The notes beneath the pieces are model-generated. The model saw nothing but the letters and a program-made list of their open reading frames with translations. It had not been told where the DNA came from and ran no database searches. This document shows positions 34,085 to 44,067 of a stretch of DNA of 49,001 bases, one piece after another (the first letter of the stretch is position 1; every line of letters begins with the position of its first letter). A program made the translations under genes and the position numbers. Origin of the DNA: Lutibacter sp. (lineage in GTDB: Bacteria; Bacteroidota; Bacteroidia; Flavobacteriales; Flavobacteriaceae); NCBI GenBank assembly GCA_030656195.1, contig JAUSOJ010000309.1, positions 1 to 49,001 of the forward strand, in the 5' to 3' direction.

Positions 34085-37000
34085 ATGGCATCAAACAAAA
34101 AATACTGGAAAAGTGTTGAAGAGCTAAATGAAAATAGCGCTATTGTTGATACGTTAAAACATAATGAGTTTCCTGAAGAAATTCCGATGGATATGTTTTT
34201 AGGAGATAAAAAAACCTTGGAAGCTTCATCAACAACACGTAGAGACTTTTTAAAGTATGTTGGATTCACAACTGCCGCGGTAACTTTAGCTTCTTGCGAA
34301 GGTCCGGTTGTAAAATCAATTCCTTATATCATTAAACCCAATGATATCATTCCGGGTGTTGCAGAATATTATGCAACAACCATAGCGGATGGTTTTGATT
34401 TCGCGAATGTTTTGGTAAAAGTTAGAGAGGGACGCCCAATAAAAATTGAACCGAACAAAGATGCGAATGGAGCCACAAATGCACGTGTGCAAGCATCGGT
34501 ACTTTCTTTATATGACAGCCTTCGATTAAAAGGCCCTAAAGCAAATGGCGCTGAAATTTCTTGGAATGAAGCCGACCAACAAATTATCGCAAAATTAAAT
34601 GAGGTTAAAGCTGCAGGTTTGCCAATAGCGGTTTTAACCGGAACTAGCGCAAGTCCTTCAACCAAAAAATTGATTGCCAAATTAAATGAAACTTTTGAAA
34701 ATGTAGCTCACGTTGAATATGATGCAGTTTCAGAATCTGCGGCATTGGATGCTTTTGAATTGATGTATGGCACTAGAGCATTGCCAGATTATAATCTTGA
34801 AAAAGCAGAAGTAATTGTTTCGATTGGTGCAGATTTCTTAGGAAATTGGCAAGGTGGTGGCTTTGAAGCCCGCTATTCAAAAGGACGGGTTCCAACCAAC
34901 GGAAAAATGTCGCGCCACATTCAGTTTGAATCAAATATGTCTTTATCAGGCGCCAATGCCGATAAGCGTATCATGGTAAAACCATCTGAGCAAAATCAAA
35001 CTCTTATAAAATTATACCAAGCAGTTGTAAATGGTGTTGTTCCAACTGAAGCAACTCCTTTAAATGTTGCCATTCAAAATGCAGCAGCACAACTTAAAAC
35101 AGCCGGAAGTAAAGGGGTAGTTTTAACAGGTATTCAGGATAAAAACGCACAAATCCTTGCTTTGGCAATTAATAAAGCTTTGAACAGCGAAGTTTTAGAA
35201 GTTAACGCAACCAAAAATATAAGAAAAGGAAATGATGCTGATGTTGCACAATTAATTACCGATATGAATGAAGGTAAAATTGGCGCAGTCATTATTTACA
35301 ATTCAAATCCGGTTTACACCTTGCCAAATGCTTCGGCTTTTGTTGAAGGATTGAAAAAAGTGAAATTATCGGTTGCATTTTCTATGCAGGACAATGAAAC
35401 TGCAAATGCGGTTCAATATACCTTGGCCACACCTCATTATTTAGAGTCTTGGGGTGATGTTGAAATAAAAAAAGGACAATACAGCTTAATTCAGCCAACC
35501 ATTAAAACATTGTTTAATACACGTCAGTTTCAAGACAGTTTATTGGTTTGGACAGGCAGTACGGCAACTTACTATGATTTCTTAAAAGAAACTTGGAATG
35601 CTGAAATTTTGGGTGGCAAATCTTGGAATCAAGCGTTGCACGACGGCGTTTTTACTTCTGAAGCAACTCAAAGCGGTGCAATTTCACTGGAAGTTGATGT
35701 TGAGACTGCAGCTACTGAATTAGAAGCAATAAAAGGCAGTGATTTAGAATTGGAACTTTATGTAAAAATAGGTTTGGGTGATGGTCAAATGGCCAACAAT
35801 CCTTGGTTACAGGAATTTCCTGATCCAATCACAAGAACTTCTTGGGATAACTATTTAACGATGTCGAAAGCTGATGCCGTGGCTTTGGGCGCAGTTAATA
35901 ATTATGTTGCAAACGGCGCATTAAACGGAAGTTTGGTGGAACTGACCGTAAATGGCGTTTCAGAAATATTACCGGTTTTTATTCAGCCGGGACAAGCAAA
36001 AGGATCTTTAGGTCTGGCGCTTGGATATGGCAGAAAACAAGGAATGAAAGCAGAAATGCAAACGGGTAAAAATGCTTATAAATTTTATAAAGACTTTAAT
36101 AATTTTCAGCCAAATGTAACTTTAAAATTGGCTGCAGGCGAACATGAATTTGCTTGTGTTCAATTGCAAAATACCTTAATGGGCCGAGGCGACATTATTA
36201 AAGAAACCACTTTGGAAACGTATAATGATACTTCAATTGATCCAAATCACACATGGAATAAATCGCCAAAAGTGTCTTTAGATCACAAAGAGGTTGAAGC
36301 ATCATCGGTTGATTTATGGGAATCATTTGACAGAACCGTAGGTCATCATTTTAACCTTTCCATAGATTTAAATACTTGTACAGGTTGTGGCGCTTGTGTT
36401 ATTGCTTGCCACGCCGAAAATAATGTTCCTGTTGTTGGAAAAGACGAAATCAGACGTTCTCGAGATATGCACTGGTTGCGTATCGACCGTTATTATTCTC
36501 ACGAAGAAAATTTTGCCGGTGACAATGAAGTAAAAGACAATGGTAAAGGAGCAATGGGCTTCAAAAACGCGATGGATGCCTTGGAAGATCCTTCCGAAAA
36601 TCCGTCAGTTGCTTTCCAGCCGGTTATGTGTCAGCATTGTAACCACGCTCCATGCGAAACAGTTTGTCCGGTAGCGGCAACTTCCCATGGCCGTCAGGGT
36701 CAAAATCAAATGGCGTATAACCGATGTGTCGGAACGCGTTACTGTGCAAATAACTGTCCTTATAAAGTGCGTCGATTTAACTGGTTTGAATATCCAAACA
36801 ACAGCAAATTCGATTACAACATGAACGATGATTTAGGCAAAATGGTATTAAATCCAGATGTTGTGGTTCGTTCAAGAGGGGTTATGGAAAAATGCTCTAT
36901 GTGTATTCAAATGACTCAGGCAACCATCCTAAAAGCCAAAAAAGAAGGCAGACCGGTAAATACAAATGAGTTTGAAACTGCTTGTTCAAATGCTTGTTCA

Positions 37001-37153
37001 GCCGGAGCAATGGTTTTTGGTGACATCAATAAACAAGAAGATACTGTTAAAAGTTTGGCCGAAGATAAAAGAGCCTATCACTTATTGGAGTTCATTGGCA
37101 CAAAACCAAATGTTGTTTATCACGTAAAAGTGAGAAACATTCAAGAAGCATAA
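34085..37153 (+). CDS. actB: ActB, iron-sulfur subunit of alternative complex III
   Basis: This 1022-residue protein combines a molybdopterin-enzyme-like domain without cofactor (about 50-730) and a ferredoxin-like domain. A twin-arginine signal is seen at about 54-75 (STTRRDFLKYVGFTTAAVTL), and LASC may be lipidated. The cluster-binding cysteines are CTGCGACVIAC (near 764), CQHCNHAPCETVCPV (near 848), CVGTRYCANNCPYKVRRF (near 881), CSMC (near 937) and CSNACSAG (near 966). Four clusters are expected. It passes quinol electrons to ActA and lies 32 bases after it. Confidence 0.95.
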   Translation: MASNKKYWKSVEELNENSAIVDTLKHNEFPEEIPMDMFLGDKKTLEASSTTRRDFLKYVGFTTAAVTLASCEGPVVKSIPYIIKPNDIIPGVAEYYATTIADGFDFANVLVKVREGRPIKIEPNKDANGATNARVQASVLSLYDSLRLKGPKANGAEISWNEADQQIIAKLNEVKAAGLPIAVLTGTSASPSTKKLIAKLNETFENVAHVEYDAVSESAALDAFELMYGTRALPDYNLEKAEVIVSIGADFLGNWQGGGFEARYSKGRVPTNGKMSRHIQFESNMSLSGANADKRIMVKPSEQNQTLIKLYQAVVNGVVPTEATPLNVAIQNAAAQLKTAGSKGVVLTGIQDKNAQILALAINKALNSEVLEVNATKNIRKGNDADVAQLITDMNEGKIGAVIIYNSNPVYTLPNASAFVEGLKKVKLSVAFSMQDNETANAVQYTLATPHYLESWGDVEIKKGQYSLIQPTIKTLFNTRQFQDSLLVWTGSTATYYDFLKETWNAEILGGKSWNQALHDGVFTSEATQSGAISLEVDVETAATELEAIKGSDLELELYVKIGLGDGQMANNPWLQEFPDPITRTSWDNYLTMSKADAVALGAVNNYVANGALNGSLVELTVNGVSEILPVFIQPGQAKGSLGLALGYGRKQGMKAEMQTGKNAYKFYKDFNNFQPNVTLKLAAGEHEFACVQLQNTLMGRGDIIKETTLETYNDTSIDPNHTWNKSPKVSLDHKEVEASSVDLWESFDRTVGHHFNLSIDLNTCTGCGACVIACHAENNVPVVGKDEIRRSRDMHWLRIDRYYSHEENFAGDNEVKDNGKGAMGFKNAMDALEDPSENPSVAFQPVMCQHCNHAPCETVCPVAATSHGRQGQNQMAYNRCVGTRYCANNCPYKVRRFNWFEYPNNSKFDYNMNDDLGKMVLNPDVVVRSRGVMEKCSMCIQMTQATILKAKKEGRPVNTNEFETACSNACSAGAMVFGDINKQEDTVKSLAEDKRAYHLLEFIGTKPNVVYHVKVRNIQEA

Positions 37154-37188
37154 AAAGATTATTAATAGATTATAATTAAATTAGAATT

Positions 37189-38580
37189 ATGTCGTCTCAT
37201 TACGAAGCACCTATTAGAAGACCTTTAATTGAAGGAGATAAAAGTTACCATGACATTTCTGTTGATGTAGCCGCTCCAGTTGAAGGTAAAGCAAATAAAT
37301 TATGGTGGATAGCTTTTTCAATCGCGCTTACGGCATTCCTTTGGGGTATTGGTTGTATAGTATACACCATAGGGACAGGAATTGGCGTTTGGGGATTAAA
37401 TAAAACTGTTGGCTGGGCTTGGGATATCACTAACTTTGTATGGTGGGTAGGTATTGGTCACGCCGGTACGCTAATCTCTGCCGTATTGTTGTTGTTTCGT
37501 CAAAAATGGAGAATGGGTATCAACCGTTCTGCGGAAGCGATGACTATCTTTTCGGTTGTTCAAGCGGGTTTATTCCCAGTTATTCATATGGGTCGTGTTT
37601 GGAATGCGCATTTTGTATTGCCATTGCCAAACCAATTTGGAACACTTTGGACCAACTTTAACTCTCCATTGTTATGGGACGTTTTTGCGATTTCAACCTA
37701 TTTATCGGTTTCATTGGTATTTTGGTGGACAGGTTTATTACCCGATTTTGCGATGTTACGCGACAGGGCAATCAGACCTTTTCAAAAGAAAATATATGGC
37801 TTGTTAAGTTTTGGATGGACAGGCAGGGCAAAAGACTGGCAACGATTTGAAGAAGTTTCCTTGGTATTGGCCGGTTTGGCAACACCTTTGGTGCTTTCTG
37901 TACATACCATTGTATCCTTTGACTTTGCAACGTCAGTAATTCCGGGATGGCATACCACTATTTTCCCTCCTTATTTTGTTGCTGGTGCGGTTTTCTCCGG
38001 ATTTGCCATGGTAAACACCTTGCTTATCATTATGAGAAAAGTGTCAAACCTTGAAGCTTATATTACCAAACAACATATCGAATTGATGAACATTGTAATT
38101 ATGATTACAGGTTCCATTGTGGGTTGTGCTTACATTACCGAGTTGTTTATTGCCTGGTATTCAGGTGTGGAATATGAACAATATGCATTTTTAAATAGAG
38201 CAACCGGTCCTTACTGGTGGGCATATTTATTTATGATGAGCTGTAATGTGTTTTCACCGCAGTTTATGTGGTTTAAAAGATTAAGAACCAGCATCACCTT
38301 CTCTTTCATTATTTCTATTGTGGTAAACATCGGAATGTGGTTTGAAAGATTTGTGATTATTGTAACTTCATTGCACAGAGATTATTTACCTTCATCATGG
38401 ACTATGTTCTCGCCAACATTTGTGGATATTGGAATTTTTATTGGCACCATCGGTTTCTTTTTTGTGCTATTCCTTTTATACGCAAGAACATTCCCGGTGA
38501 TTGCGCAGGCAGAGGTTAAATCTATTTTGAAGTCATCAGGAGAAAAATATAAAAAATTAAGAGACGGAAATCATGAGTAA
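37189..38580 (+). CDS. actC: ActC, NrfD-like quinol-oxidising membrane subunit
   Basis: This 463-residue protein has about ten membrane helices and resembles NrfD/PsrC. WWVGIGHAGTLISAVLLLFR, FPVIHMGRVWNAHFVLPLPN and VHTIVSFDFATSVIPGWH are recognisable family stretches. The conserved His and Asp residues here form the quinol site and possible proton path. Its stop overlaps the next gene by eight bases (ATGAGTAA), so ActC and ActD are translated together. Confidence 0.94.
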   Translation: MSSHYEAPIRRPLIEGDKSYHDISVDVAAPVEGKANKLWWIAFSIALTAFLWGIGCIVYTIGTGIGVWGLNKTVGWAWDITNFVWWVGIGHAGTLISAVLLLFRQKWRMGINRSAEAMTIFSVVQAGLFPVIHMGRVWNAHFVLPLPNQFGTLWTNFNSPLLWDVFAISTYLSVSLVFWWTGLLPDFAMLRDRAIRPFQKKIYGLLSFGWTGRAKDWQRFEEVSLVLAGLATPLVLSVHTIVSFDFATSVIPGWHTTIFPPYFVAGAVFSGFAMVNTLLIIMRKVSNLEAYITKQHIELMNIVIMITGSIVGCAYITELFIAWYSGVEYEQYAFLNRATGPYWWAYLFMMSCNVFSPQFMWFKRLRTSITFSFIISIVVNIGMWFERFVIIVTSLHRDYLPSSWTMFSPTFVDIGIFIGTIGFFFVLFLLYARTFPVIAQAEVKSILKSSGEKYKKLRDGNHE

Positions 38581-39097
38581 CAAAGTAGTTCAAGCAATGT
38601 ATAATGATGATGATATCCTTATGGATGCCGTAAAAGAAGTGCGTGCAGCAAATTATCATATTGAAGAGGTTTATACGCCATTCCCGGTTCATGGGCTAGA
38701 CAAAGCGATGGGATTAAAAGGCACACGTATCGCAATTACCGCTTTTATGTACGGTTGTGTTGGTTTGGTTTTTTCAGTTTGGATGATGAATTATATGATG
38801 ATAGAGCAATGGCCGCAAGATATTGGAGGAAAACCAAGTTTTACTTTTATTCAAAATATGCCGGCATTTGTGCCTATTATGTTTGAGATGACCGTATTTT
38901 TTGCAGCGCATTTAATGGTAATCACCTTTTATATGCGAAGCAGATTATGGCCATTTAAAGAAGCTGAAAACCCTGATCCTAGAACAACCGATGATATGTT
39001 TGTGATGGAAGTGATTGTTGACGGAAATGAAGATGAACTAATTGCATTTCTGGAAAAAACAGGAACTGTAGAAATTAAAGTAACTGAAAAGCATTAA
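38573..39097 (+). CDS. actD: ActD, DUF3341 subunit of alternative complex III
   Basis: This 174-residue protein begins with a soluble segment (VKEVRAANYHIEEVYTPFPV, HGLDKAMGLKGTRI). Two membrane helices follow (about 56-78 and 97-122), then a short soluble tail (MFVMEVIVDGNEDELIAFLE). This is the DUF3341 type, a structural subunit without cofactor. It ends five bases before actE. Confidence 0.93.
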   Translation: MSNKVVQAMYNDDDILMDAVKEVRAANYHIEEVYTPFPVHGLDKAMGLKGTRIAITAFMYGCVGLVFSVWMMNYMMIEQWPQDIGGKPSFTFIQNMPAFVPIMFEMTVFFAAHLMVITFYMRSRLWPFKEAENPDPRTTDDMFVMEVIVDGNEDELIAFLEKTGTVEIKVTEKH

Positions 39098-39102
39098 TTA
39101 AA

Positions 39103-39657
39103 ATGAAGAACATTTTAAAAATAACAATAGCCTTGGCTTTTTTATTCACGTTATCATCCTGTTGGTTAGATAAAACAAAGCCAAATTACCAATATATGCC
39201 TGATATGTATAAATCTGTCGGCTATGACACCTATTCAGAAAATCCAAATTTTAGCGACGGAAGAACTTCTCAGCCACCTGTTGAAGGAACTGTTTCTCGT
39301 GGAAAAGTGCCTTACGATTATCCAGATACACAAGAAGGCTATGATGATGCTCTATTAAATCTAAAAAATCCTTTGGAAGTCAATGAAGCAAATTTGGCCA
39401 ATGGTCAAGCAATGTATACCATCTATTGTATTTCTTGTCACGGCGCTTCAGGTGCTGGCGATGGTGAATTGGTAAAAAGAGACAAATATTTAGGAGTTCC
39501 TAATTACAAGGACAGACCAATTACTGAAGGAAGTATTTACCACGTAATCATGCATGGAAGAAACTTAATGGGTTCACATTCAGGTCAGTTAACAGCTAAA
39601 GAACGTTGGCAAGTGACCATGTATGTGCAACAGCTTAGAGACGAACTATTAAAATAA
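39103..39657 (+). CDS. actE: ActE, monohaem cytochrome c lipoprotein
   Basis: This 184-residue protein has a lipoprotein signal (FLFTLSSC, Cys near 20) and one haem site CISCHG near residue 109. A haem-Met candidate is in MHGRNLMGSH. It belongs to the electron exit side of alternative complex III. The N-terminal half carries no cofactor motif. Confidence 0.92.
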   Translation: MKNILKITIALAFLFTLSSCWLDKTKPNYQYMPDMYKSVGYDTYSENPNFSDGRTSQPPVEGTVSRGKVPYDYPDTQEGYDDALLNLKNPLEVNEANLANGQAMYTIYCISCHGASGAGDGELVKRDKYLGVPNYKDRPITEGSIYHVIMHGRNLMGSHSGQLTAKERWQVTMYVQQLRDELLK

Positions 39658-39685
39658 CACTTTTACTAAGATAGAATTTAAAAAT

Positions 39686-40996
39686 ATGTATACCTTTTCA
39701 AGTAAATTAAAAACATTATCATTAGCATTAATGATTATTGGGCTTTTAGGAGTTGGTTATGGATTTTTATCTGCACCTGCATCAGTAGATGAAGTTAAAG
39801 TGCTATTGCAAGAAAGTCATAACGCACATGGCGAAGTTGCTGCAGCTGCCGATCACGGTACTGCAGAAAGCGGTGATGCTGCGCAATCGGAAGATGCTCA
39901 TGCCGAACACGTGTATCATTTATTAAAAAATAAACCTTGGTCAGCACTTTATGTGGCCTTGTTTTTCTTTTTTATGATTTCATTGGGAACCTTGGCGTTT
40001 TATGCGATCCAACATGTGTCACAAGCCGGTTGGTCAGTCGTTTTGTTTAGGGTAATGGAAGGAATTACGGCGTATTTGCCTGTTGGCGGTGTGATGTTAT
40101 TTGTGTTTTTTGTGCTTTCAGCAACACAGAATCATTTATTTACTTGGATGGATCCTGAAGTGGTAGCTAATGATGTGCTAATCCAAAATAAAGCAGGCTA
40201 TTTAAATGTGCCATTCTTTTTAGGAAGAGCTGCCATTTATATTCTAGGTTGGGTTTTGTATCGCAATTATGCAAGAAAATTGACCCTTGCACAAGATGCT
40301 TCAACAGACCTGAGCAATTACAGAAAATTGTTTAAAAGTTCAGCGGCTTTTTTGGTGTTTTTCTTGGTTACGGAATCCATGATGTCTTGGGACTGGATTA
40401 TGTCTTTAGATCCGCATTGGTTTAGTACCTTATTCGGTTGGTACGTTTTTTCAAGTTTAATTGTATCTGCCATCACAACAATCGCTTTGGTTTCTATATA
40501 TTTAAAAGGAAAAGGATATTTGGAATTTGTAAACAACAGCCACTTGCATGATTTGGCTAAGTTTATGTTCGGATTCAGTATTTTTTGGGCTTATTTATGG
40601 TTTTCGCAGTTTATGTTGATTTGGTATGCAAATATCCCTGAAGAAGTAACTTATTTTGTGACCAGATTCAACGATTATAAAGTTCCATTTTTAGGAATGG
40701 TGGTTTTAAACTTTGTTTTCCCGTTATTAATTTTAATGAATAGCGACTTTAAACGTGTGCCTTGGTTTATTGTAACTGCGGGTATTATTGTTTTAATAGG
40801 ACATTATATTGATATTTTTGTGATGATTATGCCAGCTACAGTTGGTGACCAATGGTTTTTTGGCATCTCTGAAATTAGCTCAGTATTGCTTGTTTTAGGT
40901 ATTTTCATTTATGTTGTTTTTAATGCAATGACAAAAGCACCATTATTGGCAAAAGGCAGCCCATTCATAAAAGAAAGTGAACATTTTCATTATTAA
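39686..40996 (+). CDS. actF: ActF, NrfD-like second membrane subunit
   Basis: This 436-residue protein has about ten membrane helices and a His- and Ala-rich external loop near 35-72. SAAFLVFFLVTESMMSWDWI, SLDPHWFSTLFGWYVFSS and YANIPEEVTYFVTRFNDY are typical. In the family it resembles ActC without a clear quinol site and may hold a proton path. It closes the act operon, followed by a terminator. Confidence 0.93.
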   Translation: MYTFSSKLKTLSLALMIIGLLGVGYGFLSAPASVDEVKVLLQESHNAHGEVAAAADHGTAESGDAAQSEDAHAEHVYHLLKNKPWSALYVALFFFFMISLGTLAFYAIQHVSQAGWSVVLFRVMEGITAYLPVGGVMLFVFFVLSATQNHLFTWMDPEVVANDVLIQNKAGYLNVPFFLGRAAIYILGWVLYRNYARKLTLAQDASTDLSNYRKLFKSSAAFLVFFLVTESMMSWDWIMSLDPHWFSTLFGWYVFSSLIVSAITTIALVSIYLKGKGYLEFVNNSHLHDLAKFMFGFSIFWAYLWFSQFMLIWYANIPEEVTYFVTRFNDYKVPFLGMVVLNFVFPLLILMNSDFKRVPWFIVTAGIIVLIGHYIDIFVMIMPATVGDQWFFGISEISSVLLVLGIFIYVVFNAMTKAPLLAKGSPFIKESEHFHY

Positions 40997-41022
40997 ATTC
41001 ATAAAAGGCACATAGAAAAGAG

Positions 41023-41053
41023 TCCTGAATATTTTTTCTTCAGGATTTTTTTT
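41023..41053 (+). terminator. Intrinsic terminator between actF and coxB
   Basis: TCCTGAA (41023-41029) pairs with TTCAGGA (41039-41045), followed by eight T. It should separate act transcripts from the oxidase genes. Confidence 0.8.
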
Positions 41054-41060
41054 ATATTTG
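41053..41060 (+). promoter_or_regulatory. Predicted -7 box of the oxidase genes
   Basis: TATATTTG begins in the T-tract of the terminator and lies 30 bases before ATG 41090. Confidence 0.5.
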
Positions 41061-41089
41061 GCAACACGATAACTACTAGCTTAAAAAAT

Positions 41090-42100
41090 ATGACAGCATT
41101 ATTTTATATTTTACTCGCAATCGTAATAGGAATTGCAATTTGGCAAATAATAAGTATTTTTAACTTGAAAGGGGCTATTGCCACTGAAAAGGATAACAAT
41201 ACCCAAGGAATTTTATTTGCAGTTTTTGGCGTTTTCTTTTATGGATTGATGATATTTTCATTTTGGAAATATTCCGTAATTCTACTGCCTGAATCAGCTT
41301 CTTCTGAAGGTGCTCGTATTGATAATTTGTATATGGTAACGATGGTTCTCATTTTATTTGTACAAGCAATAACGCAGTTTTTACTCTTCTATTTCGCATT
41401 TAAATACCGTGGAATTAAAGGAAGAAAAGCATTATTTTATGCCGACAGCCATAAATTGGAAATGATTTGGACCATTGTTCCGGCTGTTGTTCTTGCCGGC
41501 TTGGTGCTTTACGGACTTTCAGTTTGGAATGATGTTATGGATGCTTCTGATGCCGAAAATCCTTTAATCGTTGAAGTGTATGCCAAACAATTTCAATGGG
41601 AAGCACGTTATGCCGGAACCGATAATGAATTGGGAAGAGCCAATGTGCGTAACATAAAAGGAATCAATACCATGGGCGTTGATATGACCGATAAAAATTC
41701 TTTGGACGATATTCCAACAAGAGAATTGCGTTTGCCAAAAGGCCGACAGGTAATTTTCAAATTTCGTTCTCAAGATGTTTTGCATTCGGCCTATATGCCT
41801 CATTTTAGGGCACAAATGAATTGTGTTCCGGGAATGGTAACCCAATTTTCTTTTACGCCAAGTATGACTACCGAAGAAATGAGAGCAAATGAAAAAACAA
41901 TGGCAAAAGTTGAAGGCATCAATAAAATCAGGGCGGAAAAAGGAGAAGATCCTTACGAATTTGATTATTTATTGCTTTGCAACAAAATTTGCGGCTCCTC
42001 GCATTACAATATGCAAATGAAAATAATTGTGCAGGAAGAAGCAGATTTTAACAATTGGTTGAGCACTCAAAAAACGATTGCTGAAGTTGTACAAGAATAA
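41090..42100 (+). CDS. coxB: Cytochrome c oxidase subunit II
   Basis: This 336-residue subunit receives electrons at the dinuclear CuA site. It has membrane helices at about 4-25, 44-65, 78-103 and 122-148, more than the usual two. The CuA motif is CNKICGSSHYNM, where Lys replaces the common Glu, whose backbone alone is the ligand. An upstream His lies in DVLHSAYMPHF. No haem c is fused. Confidence 0.95.
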   Translation: MTALFYILLAIVIGIAIWQIISIFNLKGAIATEKDNNTQGILFAVFGVFFYGLMIFSFWKYSVILLPESASSEGARIDNLYMVTMVLILFVQAITQFLLFYFAFKYRGIKGRKALFYADSHKLEMIWTIVPAVVLAGLVLYGLSVWNDVMDASDAENPLIVEVYAKQFQWEARYAGTDNELGRANVRNIKGINTMGVDMTDKNSLDDIPTRELRLPKGRQVIFKFRSQDVLHSAYMPHFRAQMNCVPGMVTQFSFTPSMTTEEMRANEKTMAKVEGINKIRAEKGEDPYEFDYLLLCNKICGSSHYNMQMKIIVQEEADFNNWLSTQKTIAEVVQE

Positions 42101-42131
42101 TTAACTACTACACTACTAAAAAACACATAAT

Positions 42132-43883
42132 ATGTCAGATCATCACCACAAAGAAACATTTATTACAAAATACGTTTTTAGTACTGACCATAAAATGATT
42201 TCAAAACAGTATTTGGTTACTGGAATTTTTATGGGAATTATTGGGGTATTTATGTCTATGTTGTTCCGATTGCAAATTGCTTGGCCAGATACTTCTTTTA
42301 GTATTATCGAAGCTTTTTTAGGTCGCCATCAAGACGGAGGCGTTATGTCGCCTGATATTTATTTGGCATTGGTAACCATACACGGTACCATCATGGTTTT
42401 CTTCGTTTTAACAGCTGGTTTAAGCGGAACTTTCAGTAACTTATTAATTCCGTTGCAAATTGGTGCACGTGATATGGCCTCCGGATTTTTAAATATGGTG
42501 TCTTATTGGCTGTTCTTTTTATCGAGTGTAGTTATGGTAATTTCACTTTTTGTGGAAGCTGGCCCGGCATCAGCAGGTTGGACCATTTATCCTCCTTTAA
42601 GTGCTTTGCCGCAAGCCATTCCAGGATCTGGAATGGGAATGACACTTTGGTTAATTTCTATGGCAATCTTTATTGCTTCATCTTTAATGGGCGCTTTAAA
42701 TTATATTGTTACGGTGCTTAATTTAAGAACGGTTGGAATGACAATGACCAGATTGCCATTGACAATTTGGGCGTTTTTTGTGACTGCTATTATTGGAGTG
42801 GTTTCATTTCCTGTTTTGCTTTCTGCTGCATTATTGTTAATTTTCGACAGAAGTTTTGGCACATCATTTTTCTTATCAGATATATTTATTCAAGGGGAAG
42901 TTTTACATTACCAAGGAGGCTCTCCGGTATTGTTCGAACATTTATTTTGGTTCTTGGGTCATCCCGAAGTGTATATTGTAATATTGCCGGCAATGGGTAT
43001 CGTTTCTGAAATCATGGCTTGTAATTCCAGAAAACCTATTTTTGGATATCGGGCAATGATTGGTTCAATAATCGCAATCGCATTTTTATCGACAATTGTT
43101 TGGGGACACCATATGTTTGTTTCTGGAATGAATCCGTTTCTGGGGTCGGTATTTACCTTTACCACTTTATTAATTGCAATTCCATCCGCAGTAAAAGCCT
43201 TCAACTGGATTACAACATTGTGGAAAGGAAATCTCCAGATGAATACGGCCATGCTTTTTTCTATTGGTTTTGTGTCTACATTTATTTCTGGAGGATTAAC
43301 CGGATTGGTGCTTGGCGACAGTGCGCTTGATATTAACGTACACGACACCTACTTTGTTGTAGCTCACTTTCATTTGGTAATGGGTGTATCTGCAATTTAT
43401 GGAATGTTTGCGGGGGTTTATCATTGGTTTCCTAAAATGTATGGAAGAATGATGAATAAAGTTTTGGGTTATTGGCACTTCTGGATAACTGTAATTGCAG
43501 CTTACGGGGTATTTTTCCCAATGCATTTTGTTGGATTGGCAGGATTACCGCGTAGATATTATGCCAACACAGCGTTTCCTTTATTTGATGATGTGGCCGA
43601 TGTAAATATTGTAATCACTTTATTTGCTATTTTAGGAGGTGCAGCACAACTGATTTTCTTGACCAACTTTTTTATCAGTATTTATAAAGGAAAAAAAGCA
43701 GAACAAAATCCTTGGAAAGCAAATACTTTGGAATGGACAACGCCTGTTGAACATATTCATGGAAACTGGCCGGGAGAAATTCCTGCAGTTCATCGTTGGC
43801 CTTATGATTACAGCAAACCAGGACATGAAGAAGATTATGTGTCCCAAATTATGCCTTTAAAGGAAGGTGAAGAGGAATCATAA
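42132..43883 (+). CDS. coxA: Cytochrome c oxidase subunit I
   Basis: This 583-residue catalytic subunit reduces oxygen and pumps protons. WFLGHPEVYIVILPAMGIVS holds the CuB His and the cross-linked Tyr, WGHHMFVSG the His pair for CuB, and HDTYFVVAHFHLVMG the two haem His. ALVTIHGTIMVFF gives the low-spin haem His. The Glu in GHPEV marks an A1-type enzyme. Genes for subunit III are not in the window. It ends in a strong terminator. Confidence 0.96.
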   Translation: MSDHHHKETFITKYVFSTDHKMISKQYLVTGIFMGIIGVFMSMLFRLQIAWPDTSFSIIEAFLGRHQDGGVMSPDIYLALVTIHGTIMVFFVLTAGLSGTFSNLLIPLQIGARDMASGFLNMVSYWLFFLSSVVMVISLFVEAGPASAGWTIYPPLSALPQAIPGSGMGMTLWLISMAIFIASSLMGALNYIVTVLNLRTVGMTMTRLPLTIWAFFVTAIIGVVSFPVLLSAALLLIFDRSFGTSFFLSDIFIQGEVLHYQGGSPVLFEHLFWFLGHPEVYIVILPAMGIVSEIMACNSRKPIFGYRAMIGSIIAIAFLSTIVWGHHMFVSGMNPFLGSVFTFTTLLIAIPSAVKAFNWITTLWKGNLQMNTAMLFSIGFVSTFISGGLTGLVLGDSALDINVHDTYFVVAHFHLVMGVSAIYGMFAGVYHWFPKMYGRMMNKVLGYWHFWITVIAAYGVFFPMHFVGLAGLPRRYYANTAFPLFDDVADVNIVITLFAILGGAAQLIFLTNFFISIYKGKKAEQNPWKANTLEWTTPVEHIHGNWPGEIPAVHRWPYDYSKPGHEEDYVSQIMPLKEGEEES

Positions 43884-43905
43884 ATAGTTTAAAATATTTA
43901 AATTG

Positions 43906-43957
43906 AAAATTCTCATAAAATTCCTAACAAGGAAGTTTATGAGAATTTTTCTTTTTT
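43906..43957 (+). terminator. Terminator of the oxidase genes
   Basis: A 14-base stem (43906-43919 with 43936-43949) encloses a TTCCT/AGGAA inner helix and is followed by a T-run to 43957. Confidence 0.85.
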
Positions 43958-43958
43958 T

Positions 43959-43994
43959 ACTTCGGACTTCGAGCTTCCGACTTCCGTCCCGATA
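43959..43994. repeat. Heptad-like array ACTTCGG/ACTTCGAG/CTTCCG
   Basis: The units ACTTCGG, ACTTCGAG, CTTCCG, ACTTCCG repeat here, followed by TCCCGATAG, a half of the palindrome at 48823-48840. It lies in the gap between the oxidase terminator and ruvB. Confidence 0.5.
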
Positions 43995-44054
43995 GATTGT
44001 GTGTTGATTTACAATTAAAATATTAATTTTCAATTATTAATTCTTTGACTTCGT

Positions 44055-44062
44055 TATCTTTG
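44055..44062 (+). promoter_or_regulatory. Predicted -7 box of ruvB
   Basis: TATCTTTG ends only five bases before ATG 44068, so the mRNA would have almost no leader. The -33 region is poor. Confidence 0.45.
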
Positions 44063-44067
44063 TTTTT

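Noticed and set aside
41984-42019. Broken CuA site (Lys for Glu)
   Set aside because: The replaced Glu binds through its backbone, and both Cys, the His and the Met are kept.
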